Source of the DNA: Actinomadura sp. BRA 177
GTDB lineage: Bacteria > Actinomycetota > Actinomycetes > Streptosporangiales > Streptosporangiaceae
Direction: 5' to 3'
DNA length: 39,008 bases
Assembly: GCF_013372625.1 (NCBI RefSeq)
Contig: NZ_JABXFD010000380.1
Location: 1 to 39,008, forward strand
This document shows, piece by piece, positions 10,022-18,230 of the stretch. The position numbers and the translations under genes were made by a program. The notes beneath the pieces were generated by a model that saw only the letters and a program-made list of their open reading frames with translations, was not told where the DNA came from and made no database searches. Positions within the stretch are counted from its first letter, which is position 1. Each line of letters opens with the position of its first letter.

Positions 10022-11497
10022 ATGGACGTCGCGCTCGAACGGATCCGCAAAAGCTACGGCGGGACGACCGTCCTGCACGAGGTGTCCCTCACGCTGCGCG
10101 GGGGACGGGTGCACGGGCTCGTGGGAGAGAACGGCGCCGGGAAGAGCACGCTGGCCCGCATCCTGTGCGGCGCCGTCCCGGCCGAGTCCGGGCGGATCAT
10201 CGTGGACGGCGTCCCGGCCGTGCTCCGCTCTCCGCGCGACGCACTCCGGCACGGGATCGCGCTCGTCACCCAGGAGGGCGCGATCGTGCCCGCGCTCAGC
10301 GTCGCCGACAACGTGTTCCTCGGCGTCCGGCGGCGGGGGCTGCGCGACCGGGCGGGTGACCGGCGCCGCTTCGCCGACCTCGCGCGGCGCGCCGGCATCG
10401 CGCTCGATCCAGCCGCCCGCGCGGGCGACCTGCCGCTCGTGCACCGCCAGCAGGTGGAGATCCTGCGCGCGCTGGCGCGGGACGCGCGGCTGATCGCGCT
10501 GGACGAGCCGACCGCGCTGCTGCCCGCGCTCGCCGCCGCCCGGCTGCTCCGCCTCTGCCGCGACCTGGCCGAACGCGACGGCCTCGCGATCGTGCTCATC
10601 TCGCACCGGCTGGAGGAGGTGCTGGACGCGTGCGACACCGTCACCGTCCTGCGCGACGGCCGGCACGTCAGCACCGCGCCCGCCGCCGAGCTGACGCCGC
10701 GCGACCTGCTGCGCGCCATGGTCGGACGTCCCGTCGACGTGCTGTACCCGGAACCTGTGCCCGTCCCGGACGACGCCCCGGTGGTGCTCGCCGTGCGCGG
10801 GCTGGCGCGGGGGAGCGCGGTGCGCGGCGTCGGCCTGGAGGTGCGGGCGGGCGAGATCGTCGGCCTGGCCGGGCTCGTCGGCAGCGGCCGGACCGAGACG
10901 CTGCGGCTGGTCTTCGGCGCCGACCGGCCCGACGCCGGCGAGGTGACGATCATGGGGCGGCGGGCCGGCGGCCGGTCCCCGTCCCGGGCGATGGCGCTCG
11001 GCGCGGCGCTGGTCCCCGAGTCGCGCGCCGAGCAGGGCCTCGTCCTCGTCCGGTCCACCGCCGAGAACCTGGCGCTGGCCAGCCTGCCCGCCCGCCGCCG
11101 GTTCGGGTTCGTGCGGCGGGGCGCCGAGCGCCGGGCGGTGGACGAGGCGGCCGGCACCCTCGGTATCCGCGGCGCGGGCCTCGGCCGTCCCGCCTGGACG
11201 CTGTCCGGCGGCAACCAGCAGCGGTCGGTGTTCGGCAAGTGGCTCGTCCGCTCGCCCCGCGTCCTGCTGGTGGACGAGCCGACGCGCGGGGTCGACGTGG
11301 CCGCCAAGGTCCACATCCACCGGCTGATCGCGGACCTGGCCGCCCGCGGCGTCGCGGTGCTCATGGCGTCCTCGGAGGTCGAGGAGGTGCTCGGCCTCGC
11401 CCACCGGGTCCTGGTGATGCGGGACGGTCGCGTCGCGGGCGAGTTCCCGCGCGGAGCGAGTGCCGCGGACGTCCTCGCGTCGGCGGGCCTGCGGTGA
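10022..11497 (+). CDS. Sugar-type ABC transporter ATPase with two ABC domains (importer 1)
   Basis: The 491-residue RbsA/MglA-type protein has two fused nucleotide-binding domains. Domain 1 carries Walker A GENGAGKST and Walker B LIALDEPTALL, but its signature loop reads LPLVHRQQ instead of the usual LSVGQQQ. Domain 2 has the family's relaxed Walker A (GLVGSGRTET), an intact signature LSGGNQQ and Walker B LLVDEPTRGVDV. This asymmetry is common in the class, although the first signature is more degenerate than most. It powers import with the permease, whose GTG start overlaps its TGA. Confidence 0.92.
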   Translation: MDVALERIRKSYGGTTVLHEVSLTLRGGRVHGLVGENGAGKSTLARILCGAVPAESGRIIVDGVPAVLRSPRDALRHGIALVTQEGAIVPALSVADNVFLGVRRRGLRDRAGDRRRFADLARRAGIALDPAARAGDLPLVHRQQVEILRALARDARLIALDEPTALLPALAAARLLRLCRDLAERDGLAIVLISHRLEEVLDACDTVTVLRDGRHVSTAPAAELTPRDLLRAMVGRPVDVLYPEPVPVPDDAPVVLAVRGLARGSAVRGVGLEVRAGEIVGLAGLVGSGRTETLRLVFGADRPDAGEVTIMGRRAGGRSPSRAMALGAALVPESRAEQGLVLVRSTAENLALASLPARRRFGFVRRGAERRAVDEAAGTLGIRGAGLGRPAWTLSGGNQQRSVFGKWLVRSPRVLLVDEPTRGVDVAAKVHIHRLIADLAARGVAVLMASSEVEEVLGLAHRVLVMRDGRVAGEFPRGASAADVLASAGLR

Positions 11498-12444
11498 GGA
11501 CGGCCGCGCTCCGCGACCGGGGCATCGTGGTGGCGCTCGCCGGGCTCGTCGTCGCCCTGTCGCTGTCGACCAGCACGTTCCTCACCACCGGCAATCTGGT
11601 CAACGTCCTCGACCAGGCCGTCGTGGTCGGGCTGCTCGCCTGCGGGATGACGCTGTGCATCGTCTGCGGGGTGTTCGACCTGACGGTCAGCGCCGTCCTG
11701 GCCGTCAGCGCGGTCGTCGCCGTCCTGGTCACCAAATCCGCCGGGGTGCCCGCCGGGTACGCGGCGGGCATCGCGACCGGCGCGCTGATGGGCACCGTCA
11801 CCGGCCTCACCGTCGCGCTGTCGCGGGTGCACTCCTTCATCGCGACGCTGGCGCTCAGCATCGTCTACCGGGGCCTCGCGGTCGTCATCACCGGCGGCGC
11901 CATCGTCTACCCGCAGGTCTCCGGGCTCGACGCGTTCCAGCGGCTCAGCCTGCCGACCGTGCTCGGCGGCATCACCGCGCCGACGCTGGTCCTCGCCGCG
12001 GTGGCCGCCGGGTGCTGGCTGCTGCTCGCGGGGACGACGTTCGGCCGCGCCGTGTACGCGGTCGGCGGCAACGCCGAGGCGGCCCGGCTGTCGGGCATCA
12101 GGACCGGCCCGGTCCGCGTCGCGGTGTTCGCGGTCAGCGGCGCCTGCGCCGGGACGGCCGGGCTGGTCATGGCCACCCGCGCCGGCTCCGCGCAGGCGAG
12201 CCTCGGCACCCTGCTGGAGCTGACCGCGATCGCCGCGGTCGTGATCGGCGGCACCAGCATCCTCGGCGGGGAGGGCGCGGTGTGGCGGTCCCTGGTCGGC
12301 GCGCTGATCCTCACCCTCGTCTCCAACGGCTTCAACCTGCTCGGCTGGAACGCGACCTACAAGCAGGTGATCGAGGGCCTGCTGATCCTGGCCGCGGTCA
12401 CCTTCGACCAGTTCACCCGGGACTCGGCGACGCGCGGCCGGTGA
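11494..12444 (+). CDS. Sugar-type ABC transporter permease (importer 1)
   Basis: The 316-residue membrane protein belongs to the BPD_transp_2 (RbsC-like) family. It has about ten hydrophobic segments and the conserved cytoplasmic pieces GMTLCIVCGVFDLTVSAV and GRAVYAVGGNAEAARLSGI. Near the end is AAVVIGGTSILGGEGAVWRS. The usual GGIDLSVGS motif is altered to GVFDLTVSA. The GTG start at 11494 overlaps the stop of the ATPase gene, so translation is coupled. It closes the first importer operon; deoR starts 68 bp later on the same strand and could be read through. Confidence 0.9.
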   Translation: MRTAALRDRGIVVALAGLVVALSLSTSTFLTTGNLVNVLDQAVVVGLLACGMTLCIVCGVFDLTVSAVLAVSAVVAVLVTKSAGVPAGYAAGIATGALMGTVTGLTVALSRVHSFIATLALSIVYRGLAVVITGGAIVYPQVSGLDAFQRLSLPTVLGGITAPTLVLAAVAAGCWLLLAGTTFGRAVYAVGGNAEAARLSGIRTGPVRVAVFAVSGACAGTAGLVMATRAGSAQASLGTLLELTAIAAVVIGGTSILGGEGAVWRSLVGALILTLVSNGFNLLGWNATYKQVIEGLLILAAVTFDQFTRDSATRGR

Positions 12445-12512
12445 CCGGCCGCCGGATCTGGCATCATCGACGTGCCTGCCGTCGTTGTCGGATCGTTCCG
12501 GAAAGGGTCTCC

Positions 12513-13307
12513 ATGGCGCGTCGTCCGGGGTTCGCGGCCGAGCGGCGGCAGCGGCTGCTGGAGATGGTCCGCGCGAACGGCGCGGTCTCCATGCGCGAGC
12601 TGGCGGCCACGCTGGAGGCGTCCGAGGCGACCGTGCGCCGCGACATCCGGGCGCTGGAGGCCGAGGGCCTGCTCGACCGCCGGCACGGCGGCGCGGTGGC
12701 GCCGGGCGGGCTGTCCCGGGAACCCACCTACCAGCAGAAGGCCCAGGTCGCCGCGGCGGAGAAGACGGCGATCGCGCGGCTCGCCGCGGAGCTCGTCGAA
12801 GAGGGCGACGCGATCGTGGTCGGCGCGGGCACGACCACCCGGGAGCTCGCCCGCGAGCTGATCGGCTTCGACTCGCTGACCGTGGTCACGAACTCGCTGC
12901 TCGTCGCCCAGGTGCTCGCCGAGTCGCGCGGCGTCGAGGTCGTGATGACGGGCGGTTCACTGCGCGGGGCCATCCACGCCCTGCTCGGCGGTGCCGCCGA
13001 GCAGACCCTCGCGAGCCTGCGGGTCCGCCGGGCGTTCATCTCCGGCAACGGGCTGACGGCCGAGCGCGGCCTGTCCACGCCGAACATGCTGGTCGCGGGC
13101 GTCGACCGGGCGCTGGCGCACGCCGCCCAGGAGGTGGTCGCGCTGGTCGACCACACGAAGGTGGGCGTCGACACCATGTTCCAGACCGTTCCCGCCGACG
13201 AGATCGCGTTCCTGGTGACCGACGCCAGGGCGCCGAAGTCGGAGCTTGAGGAGATCGAGAACGCGGGGGTCGACGTCTGGGTCGCCGCCGTGCCCGGCGA
13301 CGCCTAG
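12513..13307 (+). CDS. DeoR-family transcriptional regulator of sugar metabolism
   Basis: The 264-residue protein has an N-terminal helix-turn-helix (about 18-55: VSMRELAATLEASEATVRRD, then RHGGAV), typical of DeoR repressors. The C-terminal sugar-phosphate sensing domain (about 75-235) has DAIVVGAGTTTRELARELI, VVTNSLLVAQVL and ALVDHTKVGVD. These repressors usually release DNA when they bind a phosphorylated sugar. GAAAGGG precedes the ATG. It sits between two sugar-type ABC operons and directly upstream of a gap with two repeated operator-like sites. It therefore probably controls the galactose-type operon that follows, and perhaps the upstream importer. Confidence 0.9.
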   Translation: MARRPGFAAERRQRLLEMVRANGAVSMRELAATLEASEATVRRDIRALEAEGLLDRRHGGAVAPGGLSREPTYQQKAQVAAAEKTAIARLAAELVEEGDAIVVGAGTTTRELARELIGFDSLTVVTNSLLVAQVLAESRGVEVVMTGGSLRGAIHALLGGAAEQTLASLRVRRAFISGNGLTAERGLSTPNMLVAGVDRALAHAAQEVVALVDHTKVGVDTMFQTVPADEIAFLVTDARAPKSELEEIENAGVDVWVAAVPGDA

Positions 13308-13316
13308 CCCCTCGCA

Positions 13317-13336
13317 AGATCGCTCAATATCTGTCA
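13317..13336 (-). promoter_or_regulatory. Candidate DeoR operator, site 1
   Basis: Read on the minus strand, this site is two 10-bp units, TGACAGATAT then TGAGCGATCT. They match the units of site 2 in the opposite orientation. It starts 10 bp after the deoR stop codon. The paired copies in the promoter gap next to a DeoR gene support an operator role; binding itself is inferred. Confidence 0.55.
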
Positions 13337-13403
13337 CGGCCGTCCTGGCCTGGTGCCCGGCTGCCCGGATGATCCCGCAGGCTGGACGGATGGTGTCGTT
13401 ATC

Positions 13404-13433
13404 TGAGCGATATTGACAGGATCTGATCGAAGG
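13404..13433 (+). promoter_or_regulatory. Candidate DeoR operator, site 2, overlapping a TTGACA -35 box
   Basis: Three tandem 10-bp units, TGAGCGATAT, TGACAGGATC and TGATCGAAGG, begin at 13404, 13414 and 13424, exactly one helical turn apart. A perfect TTGACA (13413-13418) is embedded in the middle unit; no strong -10 box is evident. Binding here would block the promoter of the importer operon that starts at 13479. Confidence 0.55.
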
Positions 13434-13478
13434 TGGCTCAATGGCGGCACCACCCCGGTTCGCGAAAGGACCTCGATC

Positions 13479-14567
13479 ATGGTCAAGCCCCCCAGACCCG
13501 GTGCGTCCCTGAAGTCCGTCATCGCGGTGTGCTCGATCGTCGCGCTCGCCGCGTCGGGGTGCGCCAAGTCCGAGGACGACAAGGGGTCCGCCGCCGGCCA
13601 GAACGCGCAGGGGCAGCAGCAGGTCGTCCAGTCGTCCGCCGCCGCCGGGCCGACCTGCACGCTCGACAAGTTCGGGGGCGAGAAGTTCGACCTCGCGAGC
13701 GCCGTGGTCGGGTTCTCCCAGTCGGAGAAGGAGGCCAACCCCTTCCGGATCGCCGAGACCGGGTCCATCAAGGCGGAGGCGAAGAAGCTCGGGATCTCCA
13801 AGCTGCGCGCCACCAACGCCCAGTCGCAGTTCGGCAAGCAGATCAGCGACGTCCAGCAGCTCATCGCGCAGGGCGCGAAGGCGCTGGTCATCGCCCCGCT
13901 CAACTCCGACGGCTGGGAGCCGGTGCTGCAGCAGGCCGCGGCCAAGAAGATCCCGATCATCACCGTGGACCGGCAGATCAACGCGACGGCGTGCAAGGAC
14001 TACGTGACCTTCATCGGCTCGGACTTCGTCGAGCAGGGCAAGCGCGCCGCCGACCAGATGATCAAGGCGCTGGACGGCAAGGGCAAGGTGGCGATCCTGC
14101 TCGGCGCCGCCGGCAACAACGTGACCACCGAGCGCACCAAGGGCTTCAAGGACCAGATCCAGGCCAAGGCGCCCGGCATCCAGATCACCTTCGAGCAGAC
14201 CGCCGAGTTCGCGCGGGAGAAGGGCCAGCAGGTCACCGAGCAGCTCGTGCAGAGCCACCCCGACATCGACGCCGTCTACGCCGAGAACGACGAGATGGCC
14301 CTGGGCGCGGTCACCGCGCTCAAGGGCGCCGGCAAGAAGCCCGGCGATATCAAGATCGTCTCGGTGGACGGCACCAAGGCCGCCGTGCAGGGCATCGTGG
14401 ACGGCTGGGTCTACGCGGTCGTGGAGTCCAACCCGCGGTTCGGGCCGCTGGCCTTCCAGACGCTGCAGAAGTTCCTGAACGGCGAGCCCATCCCGCAGAA
14501 GGTCGTCATCCAGGACCGCGAGTACGACTCGTCCAACGCCAAGGAGGCCCTGTCGTACGCCTACTGA
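13479..14567 (+). CDS. Sugar-type ABC transporter substrate-binding lipoprotein (importer 2)
   Basis: The 362-residue product has a lipoprotein signal ending in ALAASGC (C28) and a Gln/Ser-rich linker to about residue 60. A ribose/galactose-class binding domain follows, including VVGFSQSEKEANPFRIAETG, LVIAPLNSDGWEPVLQQA, IPIITVDRQINATAC and DAVYAENDEMALGAV. It resembles the galactofuranose/YtfQ-like branch of the class, which would fit the galT gene at the end of the operon; that ligand is an inference. I chose the ATG at 13479 because GAAAGGA lies 8 bp before it; the open frame continues upstream into the operator region. Confidence 0.9.
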   Translation: MVKPPRPGASLKSVIAVCSIVALAASGCAKSEDDKGSAAGQNAQGQQQVVQSSAAAGPTCTLDKFGGEKFDLASAVVGFSQSEKEANPFRIAETGSIKAEAKKLGISKLRATNAQSQFGKQISDVQQLIAQGAKALVIAPLNSDGWEPVLQQAAAKKIPIITVDRQINATACKDYVTFIGSDFVEQGKRAADQMIKALDGKGKVAILLGAAGNNVTTERTKGFKDQIQAKAPGIQITFEQTAEFAREKGQQVTEQLVQSHPDIDAVYAENDEMALGAVTALKGAGKKPGDIKIVSVDGTKAAVQGIVDGWVYAVVESNPRFGPLAFQTLQKFLNGEPIPQKVVIQDREYDSSNAKEALSYAY

Positions 14568-14597
14568 CCGCCGACTGATCCGTTCCGCCTCCAGACC

Positions 14598-14646
14598 GGG
14601 CGGCGGGCGCGCATAACCCACCAACCCCGGGGCCCGCCCGCCGCCC
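14598..14646 (+). terminator. Intercistronic hairpin after the binding-protein gene
   Basis: A perfect 11-bp stem (GGGCGGCGGGC, 14598-14608, pairing with 14636-14646) encloses a 27-nt loop. It lies between the binding-protein stop and the ATPase start. Hairpins in this place often end some transcripts early or protect the upstream mRNA, giving more binding protein than ATPase. Confidence 0.5.
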
Positions 14647-14672
14647 ACCGGAGATCCCGCCGGGAGCAGCCC

Positions 14673-16256
14673 GTGTCACCGTCCACGTCCACCGAGCCGG
14701 AGCCGCCGCTCATCGAGGCCGCCGGCGTCGCGAAGCGCTTCCCCGGAGTGCTGGCCCTCGACGACGTCTCCTTCGGCCTGCGCGCCGGGGAGGCGCACGC
14801 GCTGGTGGGGGAGAACGGCGCCGGCAAGTCCACGCTGCTGAAGGTGCTGACCGGCGTGCACCGCCCGGACGCCGGGGACCTGCGGCTGCGCGGCGAGCCC
14901 GTCGCGTTCGGCGGCCCGCTCGACGCCCAGCGCGCCGGCATCCAGGCCATCCACCAGGAGATCGGCCTCGTCCCGCTGATGAGCGTGGCCCGCAACCTGC
15001 TGCTCGGCCGGGAGCCCCGGGGCCGGCTCGGCCTCATCGACGCCCGCGCGCTGCACCGCCGCGCCGAGGAGCTCCTCGAACCGTACGGCGTCCGGGTGGA
15101 CGTCCGGCGGCCGCTGCGCTCCTACGGCGTCGGGACGCAGCAGATGGTCGCGCTCGCCAGGGCCGTGTCGGTGGACGCCCGCGTCGTCGTCATGGACGAG
15201 CCGACCAGCTCCCTCGAACCGCGCGAGGTCGAGACCCTCTTCGGCGTCATCCGCGACCTGCAGGCCAAGGGCATCGCGGTCGTCTACGTCAGCCACCGGC
15301 TGGACGAGCTGTTCCGCGTCTGCGACCGCGTCACCGTCCTGCGCGACGGCCGGATGGTGCACACCGGCCGGCTCGCCGACCTCGACCGGCTCCGGCTCGT
15401 CTCCCTCATGCTCGGCCGGGACGCGGCCGAGGTCCGCGCCGAGGGGCTCACCAAGTTCTCCGGCGGCCACGAGCGGACCGGCGACGTCCCCGTCCTGGAG
15501 GCGCGCGGGCTGACCCGCCGCCACGAGCTGCACGGGGTGTCGGTCACCGTGCGTCCCGGCGAGGTCGTGGGCCTCGGCGGGCTGCTCGGGTCGGGGCGCA
15601 GCGAGACGGCCAAGGCCATCGCCGGCGCGCTGCCGCTGGACGAGGGCACCGTCGTCGTCGCGGGCACGCCGCTGCGGCGGCCCACCACCGCGAGCGCCAC
15701 CAAGGCGGGCGTCGCGATGCTGCCCGAGGACCGCAAGGCCGAGGGGATCGTCCCGACGCTGTCGATCCGCGAGAACATCGCACTCGCCGCGCTGCCCGCG
15801 CTGTCGCGGGCCGGCATCGTGTCCGACGCCCGCATCGACCGGATCACCGACACGTTCGTGAAGCGGCTGCGGATCAAGGCGTCCTCGGTGCACCAGCGGG
15901 TCGGCGAGCTGTCCGGCGGCAACCAGCAGAAGGTGCTGCTGGCGCGGTGGCTGGCCACCGAGCCGAAGGTCCTGCTGCTGGACGAGCCGACGCGCGGCAT
16001 CGACGTCGGAGCCAAGGCCGAGGTGCAGACCCTCATCGACGAGCTGGCCCGCGAAGGTCTCGGCGTCCTGCTGATCTCCTCCGACCTGGAGGAGCTCGTG
16101 GAGGGCGCCGACCGGGTCGTCGTCCTGCGCGACGGCGCGGTCGCCCGGGAGCTGACCGGCGACGAGGTGAGCGAGCAGGGCGTCATGGCCGCCATCGCCG
16201 CCGAGCCGGACGCGCCCGCCGAGCCCGCGCCGGCCACCGGAAAGGACGGCGACTGA
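14673..16256 (+). CDS. Sugar-type ABC transporter ATPase with two ABC domains (importer 2)
   Basis: The 527-residue double ATPase has Walker A GENGAGKST and Walker B VVVMDEPTSSLEP in domain 1. Domain 2 has the relaxed Walker A GLLGSGRSET, the signature LSGGNQQ and Walker B LLLDEPTRGIDV. The first signature loop reads YGVGTQQM, close to the family norm. A hydrophilic tail rich in Ala, Pro and Glu (about 505-527) follows domain 2. The GTG start at 14673 has GGGAG upstream. The first permease gene starts 1 bp after its stop. Confidence 0.93.
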   Translation: MSPSTSTEPEPPLIEAAGVAKRFPGVLALDDVSFGLRAGEAHALVGENGAGKSTLLKVLTGVHRPDAGDLRLRGEPVAFGGPLDAQRAGIQAIHQEIGLVPLMSVARNLLLGREPRGRLGLIDARALHRRAEELLEPYGVRVDVRRPLRSYGVGTQQMVALARAVSVDARVVVMDEPTSSLEPREVETLFGVIRDLQAKGIAVVYVSHRLDELFRVCDRVTVLRDGRMVHTGRLADLDRLRLVSLMLGRDAAEVRAEGLTKFSGGHERTGDVPVLEARGLTRRHELHGVSVTVRPGEVVGLGGLLGSGRSETAKAIAGALPLDEGTVVVAGTPLRRPTTASATKAGVAMLPEDRKAEGIVPTLSIRENIALAALPALSRAGIVSDARIDRITDTFVKRLRIKASSVHQRVGELSGGNQQKVLLARWLATEPKVLLLDEPTRGIDVGAKAEVQTLIDELAREGLGVLLISSDLEELVEGADRVVVLRDGAVARELTGDEVSEQGVMAAIAAEPDAPAEPAPATGKDGD

Positions 16257-16257
16257 G

Positions 16258-17223
16258 ATGGCCCAGGTGACGGCCTCCCCGCGGCAGGGGATCGACCGCG
16301 CCCGCGCGCTGGCGTGGCTGCAGGACTACGGCGTCTACCTCGCGGTGGCCGTGCTCCTGCTCTTCAACGCCTTCTTCACGCCGCACTTCCTGGAGGTCGA
16401 CAACTTCCGCAACCAGCTCGTCCAGGTGACGCCGGTCCTGATCGTCTCGCTCGGCATGGCGCTGGTGATCGGCACCGAGGGCATCGACCTGTCGGTCGGC
16501 TCGGTGATGTCGCTGGCCGCCGCGATGATCGCGCTCTACCTCGGGTACGGCCTCGTCCCCGCGGTGCTGATGGCGCTGCTCGCCGGCGCGGCCGGCGGGC
16601 TGGCGGGCGGGTCGCTGGTCGCCTTCGTCGGGGTGCAGCCGATCGTGGCGACGCTGGCGCTGCTGGTCGGGCTGCGCGGCCTGGCGAACGTGTTCGTCCC
16701 GCAGCTGGAGGACTTCCGCGACCCGGCGCTGCTGTCGCTCGGCAGCGACGGCGTCCTCGGCGTCCCGTACGTCGTCCTCGTGGCGGCCGTGGTCGTCGCG
16801 CTGGTCGGGTTCCTCGTCCGGCGCACCACGTTCGGGCGGCAGCTGGTCGCGATCGGCGGCAACCGGCGGGCCGGGGAGCTGTCCGGGCTGCCGGTGAAAC
16901 GGGTGCTGCTGCTCGTCTACATGCTGTCGGGCGTCCTCGCCGCGGTCGCCGGGGTGCTGTCCACCGCGCGGATCCAGGCGGCCGACCCGACCTCGCTCGG
17001 GCTGCTCATGGAGCTGTCGGCGATCACCGCGGTGGTCGTCGGCGGGATGCCGCTCACCGGCGGACGCGTCCGGGTCGCGGGCACCGTGATGGGCGCGCTG
17101 CTCATGCAGCTGCTCACGTCCACGCTGACCAAGCACGACCTGCCCTCGTCCTGGACGCAGATGGTGCAGGCCGCCATCATCCTCGTCGCCGTCTACGCCG
17201 CCAGGGAACGGATGACCCGATGA
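16258..17223 (+). CDS. Sugar-type ABC transporter permease A (importer 2)
   Basis: The 321-residue RbsC-like permease contains GMALVIGTEGIDLSVGSVMS, FGRQLVAIGGNRRAGELSG and a C-terminal ITAVVVGGMPLTGGRVRVAG. About ten hydrophobic segments fit the family. It starts 1 bp after the ATPase stop, and its TGA overlaps the ATG of the second permease. The two permeases probably form a heterodimeric channel, as in the YtfT-YjfF galactofuranose importer of Escherichia coli; that parallel rests on gene organisation only. Confidence 0.92.
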   Translation: MAQVTASPRQGIDRARALAWLQDYGVYLAVAVLLLFNAFFTPHFLEVDNFRNQLVQVTPVLIVSLGMALVIGTEGIDLSVGSVMSLAAAMIALYLGYGLVPAVLMALLAGAAGGLAGGSLVAFVGVQPIVATLALLVGLRGLANVFVPQLEDFRDPALLSLGSDGVLGVPYVVLVAAVVVALVGFLVRRTTFGRQLVAIGGNRRAGELSGLPVKRVLLLVYMLSGVLAAVAGVLSTARIQAADPTSLGLLMELSAITAVVVGGMPLTGGRVRVAGTVMGALLMQLLTSTLTKHDLPSSWTQMVQAAIILVAVYAARERMTR

Positions 17224-18230
17224 CACCGCTCACCACCGTCAGCCGCGCCGTCGGCGCGGAGCCGCCAGCCGGCGCGGTGCGCGGCGAGCAGGCCGGCCGG
17301 CTGCTGCAGCAGTACGGCGCCCCGATCGTGCTGCTGCTGGTCGCGGGCGTGGCCGCCGTCGTGTTCGACGGGTTCGCCTCGGGCGCGAACCTCGCCAACC
17401 TCGCGATCACCGCGTCCTTCCTGGCGATCATCGCCGTCGGCATGACATTCGTGATCATCAGCGGCGGGATCGACCTGTCGGTCGGCTCGCAGTTCGCGCT
17501 CGGCGGGGTGCTCGCCGCGTGGGCGTCCCAGTACGGGTTCGCCGCCGCCCTTGCCCTTCCGCTCGCGGTCTGCGGGGCCATCGGCCTCGCGCAGGGCTGG
17601 ATCATCGCGCGCACCGGGATGGCGCCGTTCATCGTGACGCTCGCGGGGCTGCTCGGCGCGCGGGGCCTGATGCTCGCCGTCTCGAACGAGGGGGCCGAGA
17701 CATACCTCGTGAAGAGCGACGCGTTCGCCGAGATCGGGCAGGGCCGGTTTCTCGGGCTGTCGTATCCCGTCTACAGCACTCTCGCCCTTTTCGTCCTCGG
17801 CGGCCTGGTGCTGCAGCGCGGACGGTTCGGCCAGCGCGTGTACGCCGTCGGCGGCAGCGAGGACGCGGCGCGGCTCATGGGTGTGCCGGTCGCCCGCACG
17901 AAGATGCAGGTCTACCTGATGACGGGGCTGCTCGCGGGACTGGCGGGCGCGCTGAACGCCGCCCGGCTGTCGTCCGGCGTCACGATCCTCGGGGCCGGCA
18001 TGGAACTGGACGTCATCGCCGCCGTCGTCATCGGCGGGACGCTGCTCACCGGCGGCGCCGGGACACTGTCCGGGACGCTGGCCGGCGTGCTGCTCCTCGG
18101 CGTCATCCAGAACATCATCAACCAGATCGGCAGCCTGACCTCGGCCTACCAGCAGGTGGTCAGCGGCACGTTCCTGGCGGTCGTCGTGGTCGTCCAGCGT
18201 TACCTGAGCCGGCTGCAGCGGGCCGCATGA
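17220..18230 (+). CDS. Sugar-type ABC transporter permease B (importer 2)
   Basis: The 336-residue RbsC-like permease has an N-terminal cytoplasmic extension of about 35 residues. It then shows GMTFVIISGGIDLSVGSQFA, FGQRVYAVGGSEDAARLMG and DVIAAVVIGGTLLTGGAGTL. It is a paralogue of the upstream permease, overlaps it by 4 bp, and in turn overlaps galT by 4 bp. Translation of importer and transferase is thus coupled, which is strong contextual support for a galactose-containing substrate. Confidence 0.92.
   Translation: MTPLTTVSRAVGAEPPAGAVRGEQAGRLLQQYGAPIVLLLVAGVAAVVFDGFASGANLANLAITASFLAIIAVGMTFVIISGGIDLSVGSQFALGGVLAAWASQYGFAAALALPLAVCGAIGLAQGWIIARTGMAPFIVTLAGLLGARGLMLAVSNEGAETYLVKSDAFAEIGQGRFLGLSYPVYSTLALFVLGGLVLQRGRFGQRVYAVGGSEDAARLMGVPVARTKMQVYLMTGLLAGLAGALNAARLSSGVTILGAGMELDVIAAVVIGGTLLTGGAGTLSGTLAGVLLLGVIQNIINQIGSLTSAYQQVVSGTFLAVVVVVQRYLSRLQRAA

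Noticed and set aside
13413..13478. Earlier GTG start for the importer 2 binding protein
   Set aside because: It would place the start inside the operator and before the signal peptide. ATG 13479 has a clear GAAAGGA.
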